This document shows positions 8,592 through 16,913 of a DNA stretch of 64,000 nt, piece after piece (the first letter of the stretch is position 1; each line of letters opens with the position of its first letter). Location: positions 472,900 through 536,899 of the forward strand of contig NZ_BMZA01000001.1 of assembly GCF_014652555.1 (NCBI RefSeq), given 5' to 3'. This DNA is from Novosphingobium colocasiae (GTDB taxonomy: Bacteria > Pseudomonadota > Alphaproteobacteria > Sphingomonadales > Sphingomonadaceae). Made by a program: the position numbers and the translations under genes. The notes below the pieces were generated by a model, which ran no database searches, was not told the origin of the DNA, and saw only the letters and a list, made by a program, of their open reading frames with translations.

Positions 8592-8941
8592 TTCGCGTCC
8601 ACTTCACAGCAGGCGGCCAGTCCCATCAGCGGCGCGCAGATCTCAGGGCGTCCGGCGCAGCAGTCGGACACCAGGAAGCCCAACAGGCCCCGCATGCCGT
8701 CGTAGTCGGCGGAGTAGATGACGGAACGACCTTCGCGGCGGGACTGGATCAAGCCCGCGTGGCCAAGGATGGTCAGATGCGTGGACAGGGTGTTCGGCAG
8801 GACGCCGACTTCCCGGGCGATTTCGCCCGCCGGAAGTCCATCCGCGCCGGCCCGCACCAGGAGGCGAAAGACAGTCAGCCGGTGCCCGTGCGCCAGCGCG
8901 GACAGGGCTGCTACGGCATCGGGCAACAGCATCAGCAGCAA
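8588..8941 (-). CDS. arsR: ArsR-family arsenite-responsive repressor with C-terminal cysteines
   Basis: Winged-helix SmtB/ArsR repressor, 117 residues. The DNA-recognition helix region is LPNTLSTHLTILGHAGLI. The classical ELCVCDL metal site of E. coli ArsR is absent. Instead cysteines occur at 94, 95 and 102 with a further pair at 111-112. The 94/95/102 spacing matches the Acidithiobacillus ferrooxidans-type ArsR, where three C-terminal cysteines bind As(III) and methylated arsenite (established for that subtype). It overlaps arsI upstream and acr3 downstream, so it is the second gene of the operon it presumably represses. Confidence 0.94.
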   Translation of the reverse strand: MLLMLLPDAVAALSALAHGHRLTVFRLLVRAGADGLPAGEIAREVGVLPNTLSTHLTILGHAGLIQSRREGRSVIYSADYDGMRGLLGFLVSDCCAGRPEICAPLMGLAACCEVDAK

Positions 8942-9369
8942 GCCGGCCCGGCAGCGCAGCAGGCACCTGCGGCCGGATCCGGCATCACTTCATCTTCGCC
9001 GTAAGACGTGGCTTCGCCGTGTGTGAAGAATGTTTCCCACCGAACCCCGGCGGTATCCGTCACCCAGCTTTTGTCGGAATTGGCGTAGCAGCACGTCGTT
9101 GCCTCCTGGTCGAAGGTGGTGTTGCCCGCAGCGTTCAGGCGCGTGGCCAGCGCCGCCAATTCGTCAGGCGTGTCAACCTGGATGCCGACATGATCTATGC
9201 CGGTGGCACGGGCGCGCGAGGAAATGGCAAGGTTGACGCGCGGATCGTCCAGCATCCACTTGGCGTAATCGTCCTTCACGACATCCGGCCGCGCGTCGAA
9301 CAGCGTGGTATAGAACGCGACGGCCTGGGTGATGTCGGGGACGCTGACATGCAGGTGTAAACGCTTCAT
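8932..9369 (-). CDS. arsI: ArsI/CadI-family VOC dioxygenase (organoarsenical C-As lyase)
   Basis: A 145-residue vicinal-oxygen-chelate protein. ArsI cleaves the C-As bond of trivalent methylarsenite using Fe(II) and O2. Metal ligands expected in the family are visible as His5, His60 and Glu112, and the vicinal arsenic-binding cysteines as Cys93-Cys94 in EATTCCYANSDKSWV. The C-terminus adds extra cysteines (ACCAAGPACC). First gene of the operon, four-gene order arsI-arsR-acr3-arsC with overlapping or near-overlapping junctions. The cadmium-induced CadI homologues are close relatives, so methylarsenite lyase activity is likely but not proven. Confidence 0.9.
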   Translation of the reverse strand: MKRLHLHVSVPDITQAVAFYTTLFDARPDVVKDDYAKWMLDDPRVNLAISSRARATGIDHVGIQVDTPDELAALATRLNAAGNTTFDQEATTCCYANSDKSWVTDTAGVRWETFFTHGEATSYGEDEVMPDPAAGACCAAGPACC

Positions 9370-9393
9370 CGCTGCTTCTCCGAATGATCGATA

Positions 9394-9423
9394 ATTCGAC
9401 TATCGCCGAAATGTCGATTCGAC
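9394..9423 (-). promoter_or_regulatory. Candidate ArsR operator upstream of arsI
   Basis: About 25-55 bases upstream of the arsI start, ATTCGAC (9394-9400) faces an imperfect mate GTCGATT (9413-9419), and GTCGATTCGAC (9413-9423) is itself an 11-base palindrome. Placement between arsI and the divergent YqaA gene fits an operator for the encoded ArsR. I could not identify the promoter elements themselves. Confidence 0.45.
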
Positions 9424-9518
9424 AAGGTGGATTCGCCTTTGCCCGCTGGTCGGCAGCCCCTTGCCGCGTCGCAGCATGGCTCCTAAGGATGCGCCACTGA
9501 TCCCGTGCGGAGACCGTG

Positions 9519-10154
9519 ATGCTGCGTCGCCTTTATGACTGGACCCTGGCGAAGGCTGCGCACCGCCATGCCGAGTGGTGGCTGGCCGCGTTCGCGTTCA
9601 TGGAGGCCAGTTTTTTCCCGGTGCCGCCGCATCCGCTACTGGGGCTGATGTGCCTGGCGGAGCCGAAGAAGGCGATCCGCTTCGCCGCGACCGCCACGCT
9701 GGCGTCGGTCGCCGGTGGCCTGCTGGGCTATGCGATCGGTCATTTCGCGTTCGAGGCCTTCGGCGACACCCTGTTGCGCGCGCTGCACCTGCAGGAGAGC
9801 TTTCCCAAGGCAGCCTGCTTCCTGCGCGAGAAGGGGGCGATCTTCATCATCGCCAAGGGCGCGACGCCCATTCCGTTCAAGCTCATCACCATCACCGCCG
9901 GCTTCATCGGGCTCAGTCTCGTGACGTTCATCGTTGCCAGCCTCATTTCGCGCTCGATCAGCTTCATGATCGTGGGTGTGCTGTTCCGGCTCTATGGGGC
10001 GCGGATCAAGCCGGTGATCGACCGGCATCTCGGCAAGGTGACGGTGGGGTTCGTCGTGCTGATCGTCGTCGGGTTCATGGCGGCGACGCTGCTGGGCGGC
10101 GACGGCAAGGATTCGCGTGCCTGCGCGCAGGCGACGGCGGTGACGAGCGCCTGA
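9519..10154 (+). CDS. YqaA/DedA-family membrane protein
   Basis: A 211-residue SNARE-associated (DedA/VTT) inner-membrane protein; the wider family acts in lipid flipping and membrane homeostasis. Recognisable family segments are EASFFPVPPHPLLGLM near the N-terminus and GATPIPFKLITITAGF in the re-entrant loop, where a proline and basic residue pattern is conserved. About four to five hydrophobic segments. The first of two adjacent possible start codons (GTG 9516, ATG 9519) is not distinguishable by ribosome-binding site. Divergent from the ars operon, followed by usg. Confidence 0.9.
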   Translation: MLRRLYDWTLAKAAHRHAEWWLAAFAFMEASFFPVPPHPLLGLMCLAEPKKAIRFAATATLASVAGGLLGYAIGHFAFEAFGDTLLRALHLQESFPKAACFLREKGAIFIIAKGATPIPFKLITITAGFIGLSLVTFIVASLISRSISFMIVGVLFRLYGARIKPVIDRHLGKVTVGFVVLIVVGFMAATLLGGDGKDSRACAQATAVTSA

Positions 10155-10250
10155 GATTGGCCCGGCGCGGCACTCACTTGACGTTAACCGGTTTTATGGC
10201 ATTCTTTCCATGCTGCACCGCAATAAGCGTGCGGTGCCGGAAGGAGGTTT

Positions 10251-10556
10251 ATGGTCGGTCGACAGGAAGAACCATCACGGGTTTTGCGCGCATCGCCTGA
10301 TTTCATCAGGCAGATCGAAGGCTACAGCCTTACGACCGTGGAGATCCATTACTTCTTTCCCGACCATCCCCGGCTCCTGCAGCTTTACGCTTTCCAGCAA
10401 TACGACGAAGCTCCGCAGTTCCCCGTGTTGCGCCGGTTCCTGGACTTCTGGGTCCGCGAGATCGAGGGCCCGCTCCATTCGGTACGGGTAGCCCACAAGA
10501 AGCTGATCGGCCCGCAGGAATGGCGCGCCGTGGATGGAATCATTTCCATCCACTGA
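10251..10556 (+). CDS. usg: Usg family protein (trp-operon-associated small protein)
   Basis: A 101-residue cytoplasmic protein of the Usg family, known from alphaproteobacteria where it is often close to tryptophan genes; its role is unknown. The conserved core is LTTVEIHYFFPDHP, LLQLYAFQQYDEAP, and the near-invariant FWVREIEGPLHSVRVAHKKL. A strong AGGAGG lies just ahead of the ATG. A 7-bp inverted repeat (10215-10221 with 10231-10237) directly precedes the ribosome-binding site and may form a leader hairpin. No trp genes are nearby here. Confidence 0.92.
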   Translation: MVGRQEEPSRVLRASPDFIRQIEGYSLTTVEIHYFFPDHPRLLQLYAFQQYDEAPQFPVLRRFLDFWVREIEGPLHSVRVAHKKLIGPQEWRAVDGIISIH

Positions 10557-10574
10557 AGCGCGCCGCTTTGCGCG

Positions 10575-11801
10575 TCAGATGATCCCCACCGTCTTGCCGG
10601 CGCGGGTGAACATGCCGATGATCTGCTGCACCTGTTCGGCCGAATGTTCGGCGCACAGCGAGCAGCGCAGCAGGGTCATGTTGGCCGGGGTTGCCGGCGG
10701 GCGGGCGAGGTTCACGTAAAGCCCTTCGTGAAGCAGCGCTTCCCACATCCCCGCGCCGCGTTCCAGATCGGGCATGATGACCGAGATGATGGCCGACTGC
10801 GGGCTGTCTGTGCCCAGGCTGAACCCGGCGTCCTTGAGCCCCTTGTGGAGCGTGCGCGAGTTTTCCCACAGGTGCGCGCGCTTGTCCGCCGCATGCATGA
10901 GCTTGCGCACCGAAGTCGCGGCGGTGGCGACGACGCTGGGGGGAAGGCTGGCGGTGAACACATAGGGGCGGCAGACCAGCCGCATGATCTCGAACTTGGG
11001 ATGGTTCGAAACGCAGAATCCGCCCACCGTGCCGACCGACTTGGAGAAAGTCCCGATCACGAAATCAACATCGTCGAGGCAGCCCTGGTCCTCGGCCACG
11101 CCGCGCCCGTTCGGGCCGATGAAGCCCATCGAATGCGCCTCATCGACCAGCACCATCGCGCCGTACTTCTTGGCGACGGCGATCATCTCCCTGAGCGGAG
11201 CGATATCGCCCAGCATCGAATAGACGCCTTCGAGCACGACCAGCTTGCCGGCATCGGCGGGAATGCGGCGCAGGCGCTTTTCCATCGCTTCGATATCGTT
11301 GTGCTTGAACGGCACCACTTCGGCGTCGCCCATCTTGCAGCCGTCCCAGATCGAGGCGTGGCTGTCGATGTCGAGGACGATGTAGTCACCTTTGCCGGCG
11401 ATCGTCGAAATGATGCCGAGGTTGGCCTGATACCCGGTCGAAAAGACCATCGCGTGGCGCATGTCGTAGAAGTCGCATAGCGCCTGTTCGACCGCCTTGT
11501 GCCCGGCATAGGTGCCGTTCAGCACGCGGCTGCCGGTGGTGCCCGATCCGAAATCGTCCAGCGCTTGCTTGCCCGCCTCGATCACATCGGGGTCGAAGGT
11601 CATGCCCATGTAGTTGTAGGTGCCGAGCAGAATCGTCTCGCGCCCGTTGCAGACGGCGACGGTAGGCGAAAGCACCCGTTCCATGACGAGGCTGAACGGA
11701 TCTTCCACCCCGGAAGCGAGCAGGTTGGCACGCATCTGGATCAGCGGATCGAACTTGCTGAACAGATCGCCTTTGGTGGTGGTGTCGAGCATGTCGGTCA
11801 T
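10575..11801 (-). CDS. spt: Serine palmitoyltransferase
   Basis: PLP-dependent alpha-oxoamine synthase condensing serine with a long-chain acyl thioester to 3-ketodihydrosphingosine, the first step of sphingolipid synthesis. 408 residues, 420 in the longest open frame. The PLP lysine is Lys254 in GTFSKSVGTVGG, with the cofactor-binding VDEAHSMGFIG upstream and HASIWDGC holding the ring-stacking histidine. The start MTDMLDTTTK at 11801 matches known bacterial enzymes better than the 12-codon extension. The acyl carrier protein gene upstream probably delivers the acyl chain. Soluble enzyme, characteristic of sphingomonads. Confidence 0.96.
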   Translation of the reverse strand: MTDMLDTTTKGDLFSKFDPLIQMRANLLASGVEDPFSLVMERVLSPTVAVCNGRETILLGTYNYMGMTFDPDVIEAGKQALDDFGSGTTGSRVLNGTYAGHKAVEQALCDFYDMRHAMVFSTGYQANLGIISTIAGKGDYIVLDIDSHASIWDGCKMGDAEVVPFKHNDIEAMEKRLRRIPADAGKLVVLEGVYSMLGDIAPLREMIAVAKKYGAMVLVDEAHSMGFIGPNGRGVAEDQGCLDDVDFVIGTFSKSVGTVGGFCVSNHPKFEIMRLVCRPYVFTASLPPSVVATAATSVRKLMHAADKRAHLWENSRTLHKGLKDAGFSLGTDSPQSAIISVIMPDLERGAGMWEALLHEGLYVNLARPPATPANMTLLRCSLCAEHSAEQVQQIIGMFTRAGKTVGII

Positions 11802-11860
11802 CGTGTGCAATTCCTTGGGCGAGGGGCCAGGCGGCACCGCCTCTCAACGGGACGGGGCGC

Positions 11861-12100
11861 TCAGGCCGTCAGCTTGACCACGGCATCGACCAACTGGCCG
11901 TAATTCTCGATCTCGGCCTGCGCGTTCATCGAGATGATGATGTCGAACTCATCCTCGATCGCGGCGACGAAATCCATGACGGTCAGGCTGTCGAACTCCA
12001 GATCGTCGGTGAAGCGGGTGGCATCGGTGATGGCAACCCCCTTCTTGTTGAACGGCTCGATCAGCGCGGCGATCCGGGCGGAGGTTTCATCGCGGGTCAT
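11861..12100 (-). CDS. acpP-like: Acyl carrier protein paired with serine palmitoyltransferase
   Basis: A 79-residue acyl carrier protein. The phosphopantetheine attachment site is Ser38 in DLEFDSLTVMDFV, the usual four-helix ACP layout with acidic helix II. Start at ATG 12100; the longer frame to 12211 is not ACP-like. It lies 59 bases upstream of spt on the same strand. In sphingolipid-forming alphaproteobacteria this ACP supplies the acyl substrate to Spt, so the two form a functional unit; that role is inferred from synteny. Confidence 0.92.
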   Translation of the reverse strand: MTRDETSARIAALIEPFNKKGVAITDATRFTDDLEFDSLTVMDFVAAIEDEFDIIISMNAQAEIENYGQLVDAVVKLTA

Positions 12101-12515
12101 GGTTCTGGCAACTCCGAAAGTTCGGTCGGCTCTGTGGCCGGGAATTGCGGCGCAAAAGCGGCGAAGCGGGCGAAATGTCAAGGCCGCAGCAAGGACGGGC
12201 GGCGCGATCATGCGTCTGGCGAAGTTTACAAAGGTTACAGTGTGTAAACTTCGGAATCTGACTTAAATGATTAATAAGATTATGAAATATCGCTATAACT
12301 GAAAGTTACAGTGTGCATCAGGAAATCGCAGATTTGGTACGTCAACGAGGAAGCAAGATGCCATGGGAGGGGGGTGTAGGAAACACCGAGTGCAGACCGC
12401 CGGCCCGCAGGCTGGCGATCATCGTCGAGCGGCATCGCCGATGCCCCTTTCAGTTGCGAACTGTTTGTCGCATGGTGCCGGGCGCCACGTGGGCAATTCG
12501 GTTGGGTTATTCGTC
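12101..12515. other. Upstream region of acp-spt, AT-rich regulatory stretch
   Basis: No convincing gene. The part from about 12210 to 12330 is strikingly AT-rich for this genome and holds the inverted repeat annotated at 12221-12252 plus a direct repeat GTTACAGTGTG at 12234-12244 and 12305-12315. It most likely contains the acp-spt promoter. The stretch 12340-12515 is the downstream side of divK and contains nothing I can name. Confidence 0.5.
12221..12252. promoter_or_regulatory. Perfect 10-bp inverted repeat upstream of acp-spt
   Basis: GAAGTTTACA (12221-12230) and TGTAAACTTC (12243-12252) are perfect reverse complements separated by 12 bases. The 32-base dyad sits about 120 bases upstream of the acp start and resembles an operator for a dimeric repressor. 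The spacer includes one copy of the GTTACAGTGTG direct repeat, whose second copy lies 71 bases further on. The cognate regulator is unknown. Confidence 0.6.
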
Positions 12516-12881
12516 CTACCCCGCCAGCGCCCGCACTGCCTGCATGAATGGACCGATCGAGATCGGCTTGGCGAGGTACCCTTCCGCGCCCGCCTCGCGG
12601 ATGCGTTCCTCGTCGCCCTTGCCGGCGTAGGCGGTGACGGCGAGGACGGGGACGGTGCGCAGGGTGCTGTCCTGCTTGGCCGCTTCGATCAGGTCCAGTC
12701 CGGAGACATTGGGCAACTGGATGTCCATGATGATGAGGTTGGGCACGAACTGGCGGGCGCGTTCCAGTGCGTCGAGGCCGTCGGCCACCGGTTCCACCGC
12801 ATAGCCCTGGCTCCGGAGCACGTCGCAAAACAACCGGCGGTTGAGATCGTTGTCCTCGACAACGAGAATTCGCTTTGCCAT
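12516..12881 (-). CDS. divK: DivK-type single-domain response regulator
   Basis: Single receiver domain, 121 residues, closely resembling the alphaproteobacterial cell-cycle regulator DivK. Acidic pocket VEDND near the N-terminus, phospho-acceptor Asp53 in IIMDIQLPNVSGLDLIEAAK, then TAYAGKGDEERIREAGAEG and Lys105 in YLAKPIS. DivK is phosphorylated by DivJ and PleC-like kinases and controls the CtrA pathway; no kinase gene is adjacent here. It is divergent from the DUF3572 gene. Confidence 0.92.
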   Translation of the reverse strand: MAKRILVVEDNDLNRRLFCDVLRSQGYAVEPVADGLDALERARQFVPNLIIMDIQLPNVSGLDLIEAAKQDSTLRTVPVLAVTAYAGKGDEERIREAGAEGYLAKPISIGPFMQAVRALAG

Positions 12882-12941
12882 TCGCGGCCTTGGACACCAT
12901 CTATAGGGTTGAGAGAGAAGCCCTAGGCCGTTCAGGAGACC

Positions 12942-13220
12942 GTGACAATTCCCGCGAACCCCGCATCCCCCGCCGATCCGCAGGCCCTGGCGCTATCGGC
13001 GCTGGGCTGGATTGTCGCAGACGACGACCGCGCCGGCCGTTTCCTCGCACTTACCGGGCTGACGCCCGACTTGCTGCGGGCGGGGCTCGGTTATCGTGGC
13101 ACGCACGTCGCGGTGATTGACTTCCTCTGCGCGCATGAACCCGATTTGGTCGCGGCTGCGGATTCTCTGGGCGTGAAGCCAGAGGCGCTGGCGGCGGCGG
13201 GAAAGGCACTGCAGGCATGA
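12942..13220 (+). CDS. DUF3572 family protein
   Basis: A 92-residue alphaproteobacterial protein of the DUF3572 type, predicted helical and cytoplasmic. Conserved features are ALSALGWIVADDDRAGRFLALTG in the first half and VAVIDFLCAHEPDL in the second. Starts with GTG preceded by AGGAG. It overlaps the next gene by four bases (ATGA) and opens a five-gene run with overlapping junctions. Its position back to back with divK is common in the order. No biochemical function known. Confidence 0.85.
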   Translation: MTIPANPASPADPQALALSALGWIVADDDRAGRFLALTGLTPDLLRAGLGYRGTHVAVIDFLCAHEPDLVAAADSLGVKPEALAAAGKALQA

Positions 13221-13867
13221 GCCGGCCGCTGGTCATCACCGATTGCGACGAAGTCCTGCTCTACATGGTCGGCCATTTTCAGGAGTGGCTGGCCGAGGAA
13301 GAGGGGGTCTCGTTCGATCTTGGCGTTCCTGCCTTCCACAAGTCGATGCGCGATGCGCAGACTGGCGCACTGCTCGAACAGGCGCGGGTGTGGGAACTGC
13401 TCAACAAGTTCTTCGATGGCCAGATGCACCGCCAGACCCCGGTCGAAGGCGCGGCGGCGGCGATCGCCGAGCTTTCGCGCGAGGCGGATGTGGTGGTGCT
13501 GACCAACCTGATGGATTTCCGGCGCGAACACCGCGTGCGCCAGCTTGCCGATCACGGTATCGACCTGAAAGTCTATACCAACCAGGGGCCGAAGGGGCCG
13601 GCACTCAAGGCGATCCTTGACGAATACGAGCCCGGCCGGGCGGTGTTCATCGACGATATCGCCCAGCACCACGGCTCGGTCGGCGAACTGACGCCGCATG
13701 TCGGCCGCCTGCACTTGTGCGCCGAGCCGCGCATCGCACCGCATATCGACTGCGCGCATGAAGCCGGCCATGCCCATGCCCGGATAGATACCTGGAATCA
13801 CGCGCTGCCCTGGCTGCTGGAGCGGCTTCACGGCACCGGACAAGACAACGCGAAGGACCCGACATGA
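13217..13867 (+). CDS. HAD-like hydrolase family protein
   Basis: A 216-residue protein with HAD-type motifs: ITDCDEVLL at the N-terminus (DxD motif I), VVVLTNLMD (motif II with Thr) and GRAVFIDDIAQH (motif IV with a double Asp). Between them is a helical cap domain. Likely a phosphatase or related hydrolase of an unknown small substrate. Overlaps DUF3572 upstream and RidA downstream by four bases each, so translated as part of the same operon. Confidence 0.85.
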   Translation: MSRPLVITDCDEVLLYMVGHFQEWLAEEEGVSFDLGVPAFHKSMRDAQTGALLEQARVWELLNKFFDGQMHRQTPVEGAAAAIAELSREADVVVLTNLMDFRREHRVRQLADHGIDLKVYTNQGPKGPALKAILDEYEPGRAVFIDDIAQHHGSVGELTPHVGRLHLCAEPRIAPHIDCAHEAGHAHARIDTWNHALPWLLERLHGTGQDNAKDPT

Positions 13868-14346
13868 CCACCACCGCTGCTCCTGCCGCCCTCGATGCGC
13901 GCCTTGCCGAACTCGGCCTCGTCCTGCCCGAACCGGCGGCCCCGGTCGCGGCCTATGTGCCGGTGGTGGTGGCGGGTGGTCTCGCCCACGTTTCCGGGCA
14001 GTTGCCGTTCATCGACGGCAAGCTGGTGACCGGGCGGCTGGGCGAGGATGTCGAGCTTGAAGCCGGAGTAGAGGCGGCGCAGGCCTGCGCGGTGATGATC
14101 CTGGCGCAACTCAAGGCCGCGCTCGGGTCGCTCGACCGGGTGGAGCGGGTGGTCAAGCTGGGGGCCTTCGTCAATTCCACCGGCAGCTTCACCGATCAGC
14201 CCAAGGTGGCGAACGGCGCTTCCGAACTGATGGTGGCGGTGTTCGGCGAAGCCGGCAAGCACGCGCGCAGCGCGGTGGGCGTGCCGGTGCTGCCGCTGGG
14301 CGCGGCGGTGGAAGTGGACGCGATCGTTGCCGTTCGCCCTGTTTGA
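13864..14346 (+). CDS. RidA/YjgF-family protein (Rid subfamily with LPG-type N-terminus)
   Basis: A 160-residue member of the RidA/YER057c/UK114 superfamily, whose founding members hydrolyse reactive enamine/imine intermediates. [31 protein letters not shown] and the later [16 protein letters not shown] are the typical blocks. The position where archetypal RidA has a catalytic Arg is replaced by hydrophobic sequence, so it may belong to a non-deaminase Rid subgroup. Overlaps the HAD gene by four bases and the GDPD gene by 20 bases. Confidence 0.9.
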   Translation: MTTTAAPAALDARLAELGLVLPEPAAPVAAYVPVVVAGGLAHVSGQLPFIDGKLVTGRLGEDVELEAGVEAAQACAVMILAQLKAALGSLDRVERVVKLGAFVNSTGSFTDQPKVANGASELMVAVFGEAGKHARSAVGVPVLPLGAAVEVDAIVAVRPV

Positions 14347-15115
14347 CCGCTGGCGCGCGCCGGTCCCCGATCCGCGCAAGATCGAATGGCTGGGCGCGCA
14401 GGACTATGCCCATCGCGGTTTGCACGGTGCTGCCGGGGTGCCGGAAAATGCGCTGTCCGCCTTTCGCGCCGCGATTGCGGGGGGGCTGGGGATCGAGCTG
14501 GACGTGCAGCGATCGAGCGACGGTCAGCCGGTGGTGTTCCACGACGACGAGCTGGACCGGCTGACCGAGGCGAGCGGCCCGGTGGCGCGGCGCAGTGCTG
14601 AACAGCTCGGCCAGATACGGTTGATCGGCAGCGCCGAGGATACGATCCCCTCACTGCGCCAGGTGCTGACCATGGTGGCGGGGCAGGTGCCGGTGCTGAT
14701 CGAGCTCAAGTCCGATGGCGATGCCCGCATCGCCGCGCTGTGCCTGGCCGTCCGCCGCGTGCTCGAAGGCTATACCGGCCCGCATGCGGTGATGAGCTTC
14801 GATCCCCAGGTGTCGCACTGGTACGCGGTCCATTCGCCGCACACGGTGCGGGGGCTGGTGGTGAGTGAAGGGGAGGATCGGGCGCTGCCGGGCAAGATCC
14901 GGCGGCGGCTGGCCTTGTGGCATGCCCGGCCCGATTTTCTCGCCTATGACATTCGCGATCTGCCCAGCGGGTTCGCGGCGCGCCAGCGCCGTCGCGGGTT
15001 GCCGGTGCTGACCTGGACGGTGCGCTCCGATGCCCACCGCGCCCGCGCGGCCGAGCATGCCGATGCCGAGATTTTCGAGGACGCGGCGGGGCAGGGGGGC
15101 GATCCGGCGCCGTGA
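14327..15115 (+). CDS. Glycerophosphodiester phosphodiesterase family protein
   Basis: A 262-residue GDPD TIM-barrel enzyme hydrolysing glycerophosphodiesters to glycerol-3-phosphate and an alcohol. Catalytic segments: YAHRGLHG with ENALSAF (HRG..EN motif), [26 protein letters not shown] (ExD and HD metal/acid-base residues) and [10 protein letters not shown]. The start is TTG at 14327 inside ridA; no ATG exists before the conserved AHRG block, so a rare start codon is likely. No signal peptide, hence cytoplasmic. Confidence 0.9.
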   Translation: MPFALFDRWRAPVPDPRKIEWLGAQDYAHRGLHGAAGVPENALSAFRAAIAGGLGIELDVQRSSDGQPVVFHDDELDRLTEASGPVARRSAEQLGQIRLIGSAEDTIPSLRQVLTMVAGQVPVLIELKSDGDARIAALCLAVRRVLEGYTGPHAVMSFDPQVSHWYAVHSPHTVRGLVVSEGEDRALPGKIRRRLALWHARPDFLAYDIRDLPSGFAARQRRRGLPVLTWTVRSDAHRARAAEHADAEIFEDAAGQGGDPAP

Positions 15116-16248
15116 GCGAGGGTGCGTTCACGGCGCGGGTGGCCCACGGCGTCGGCGAACTGCCCGCGCAGCAGTGGGACGCGCTGACCGATGGCGGCAA
15201 TCCCTTCGTCAGCCACGCCTTCCTGACCGCGCTGGAGCAGTCCGGCAGTGTCGCCGGCCATAGCGGCTGGCAACCGCTGCCGATCGCGATCGACGGGCCC
15301 GACGGCGGGCTGGCGGCGGCGTTGCCGGCGTACCTGAAAGAGCATAGCCAGGGCGAATACGTCTTCGATCATGGCTGGGCCGATGCCTGGCACCGCGCCG
15401 GCGGGGCCTATTATCCCAAGCTGCAGATCGCGGTCCCGTTCACGCCCGCCACCGGACCCCGGCTGCTGACGCCGCATCCCGAATTGCGCCTGCCGCTTTT
15501 GCGTGCCGCCGAAACGCTGTGCCGTGACAACGGCTTTTCCGGGGCGCACGCCACCTTCATCGCGCCGGAACAGGTGGCCGATTTCGAGGCGGCGGGCTGG
15601 CTGTTGCGCGACGATATCCAGTTCCACTGGACCAACCGCGGCTTTGCCCGCTTCGACGATTTCCTCGCCACGTTATCCTCGCGCAAGCGCAAGGACTTGC
15701 GCAAGGAACGGGTAAAGGCGCAGGAGGGCGTGACCATCCGCGCGCTGCGCGGCGATGCGATCCGGCCCGAGCATTGGGATGCGTTCTGGGGGTTCTATCA
15801 GGACACCGGCGCGCGCAAATGGGGCAGCCCCTACCTCACCCGCTCAGCCTTCGACATGCTGGGCGATGCGATGGGCGAACGGATCCTGCTGGTGCTGGCG
15901 TTCATCGATGGCGTGGCAGTGGCCGGCGCGCTCAACTTCATCGGCGCGGATGCGCTTTACGGGCGCTACTGGGGCGCGCTGATCGACAAGCCGTTCCTGC
16001 ACTTCGAGCTGTGCTATTACCAGGCGATCGACGCGGCGATCGCGCTGGGCCTGTCGCGGGTAGAGGCGGGGGCGCAGGGCGGGCACAAGCTGGCGCGGGG
16101 CTATGAGCCGGTGCGCACGGTTTCGGCCCACTACATCGTCCATCCCGGCTTTCGCCGCGCGGTGGCGGATTTTCTGGAACAGGAACGCGCAGGCGTGGCG
16201 CTGGATCAGTTGCGGCTGGGCGAACGGACGCCGTTCCGCAAGGACTGA
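15112..16248 (+). CDS. GNAT-family N-acetyltransferase (peptidogalycan-type, DUF482-like)
   Basis: A 378-residue protein of the GNAT/FemAB-like group annotated as peptidogalycan biosynthesis family. It contains an N-terminal block WDALTDGGNPFVSHAFLTALE, a central KRKDLRKERVKAQEGV and a C-terminal acyl-CoA fold region GALNFIGADALYGRYWG and GAQGGHKLARGYEPV. Begins with GTG overlapping the GDPD stop. Last gene of the five-gene operon. The acceptor is unknown. Confidence 0.88.
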   Translation: MSEGAFTARVAHGVGELPAQQWDALTDGGNPFVSHAFLTALEQSGSVAGHSGWQPLPIAIDGPDGGLAAALPAYLKEHSQGEYVFDHGWADAWHRAGGAYYPKLQIAVPFTPATGPRLLTPHPELRLPLLRAAETLCRDNGFSGAHATFIAPEQVADFEAAGWLLRDDIQFHWTNRGFARFDDFLATLSSRKRKDLRKERVKAQEGVTIRALRGDAIRPEHWDAFWGFYQDTGARKWGSPYLTRSAFDMLGDAMGERILLVLAFIDGVAVAGALNFIGADALYGRYWGALIDKPFLHFELCYYQAIDAAIALGLSRVEAGAQGGHKLARGYEPVRTVSAHYIVHPGFRRAVADFLEQERAGVALDQLRLGERTPFRKD

Positions 16249-16258
16249 GGCGTGGGCC

Positions 16259-16600
16259 TCAGGCGGCGCGGCGCATGCTGGCGGAGAGCCATTCGCGGGC
16301 GCGGCGCTGGGCTTCGGCGATTTCGCGGGCGGTCATCTCGTCGGCCACTTCGGCGCGGCAGTGCGCGGCTTCCTCGTGCCCGGCGACGGCGGCCAGGTTG
16401 AACCACTTGTGCGCTTCGATCAGATCGCAGGTCGCGCCGTGGCTGGCGGTCGAATAGGCGACGCCGAGATCGAAGTAGGCGCTGATATCGCCGTCGGCGG
16501 CGGCCGCCAGGCACTCGGCGACCAGCAGGTCTTCGGCCTGGGTGCAGGCTGCGGAAGCGGTATCGTTGATGCCGTTATGATGAATCCAGGCACTGGTCAT
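16259..16600 (-). CDS. Sel1-repeat-like small protein
   Basis: A 113-residue protein with at least one Sel1-type helical repeat: AYFDLGVAYSTASHG followed by DLIEAHKWFNLAAVAGHEEA, then a conserved ARREAxWL-like tail (AQRRAREWL). Sel1 repeats mediate protein-protein contacts. No signal peptide. Convergent with the preceding GNAT gene. Partner unknown. Confidence 0.85.
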   Translation of the reverse strand: MTSAWIHHNGINDTASAACTQAEDLLVAECLAAAADGDISAYFDLGVAYSTASHGATCDLIEAHKWFNLAAVAGHEEAAHCRAEVADEMTAREIAEAQRRAREWLSASMRRAA

Positions 16601-16913
16601 GGTCTCTTACCCCTGTCGAATGGCTGCGAGTCCCGTCCCGAAAAGTCCCTGTTGACGGGCATTTGCGCTGCCGATGAGGCGAAGCTGCGGTCAACGTGGT
16701 CAACAAACAGTTAACAGACCGCGTAAATTTTTCGGGCCTGTCAGGGGCATGTCGGAAACCCGTCTTTTTTGGGGATGATCCGGGATAAGCGCTTGTGCCG
16801 GGAATTGCGTGGTTTTATAGGCCCCGCAACCGCAGATCGGCAGGTGGTCACCGGGAATGCCCGGGATTGCAGGGGCGTGCCGGCTGATGGGGGACTTGTG
16901 GAGATTCCATAGG
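16601..16913. other. Intergenic region between Sel1-like gene and dksA
   Basis: No gene. It contains two tandem GGTCAAC words near 16690-16705, which read as TTGACC on the minus strand and could contribute to the promoter of the Sel1-like gene, and the dksA promoter annotated separately at 16793-16821. Confidence 0.45.
16793..16821 (+). promoter_or_regulatory. Sigma70-type promoter of dksA
   Basis: TTGTGC (16793-16798) and TATAGG (16816-16821) are separated by 17 bases, a good match to the housekeeping consensus spacing. The start site would fall near 16829, giving a leader of about 85 bases before the dksA ATG. Confidence 0.55.

Noticed and set aside
12280..12900. 206-codon minus-strand frame over divK
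   Set aside because: It is a shadow of the well-supported DivK frame and has no recognisable domain.
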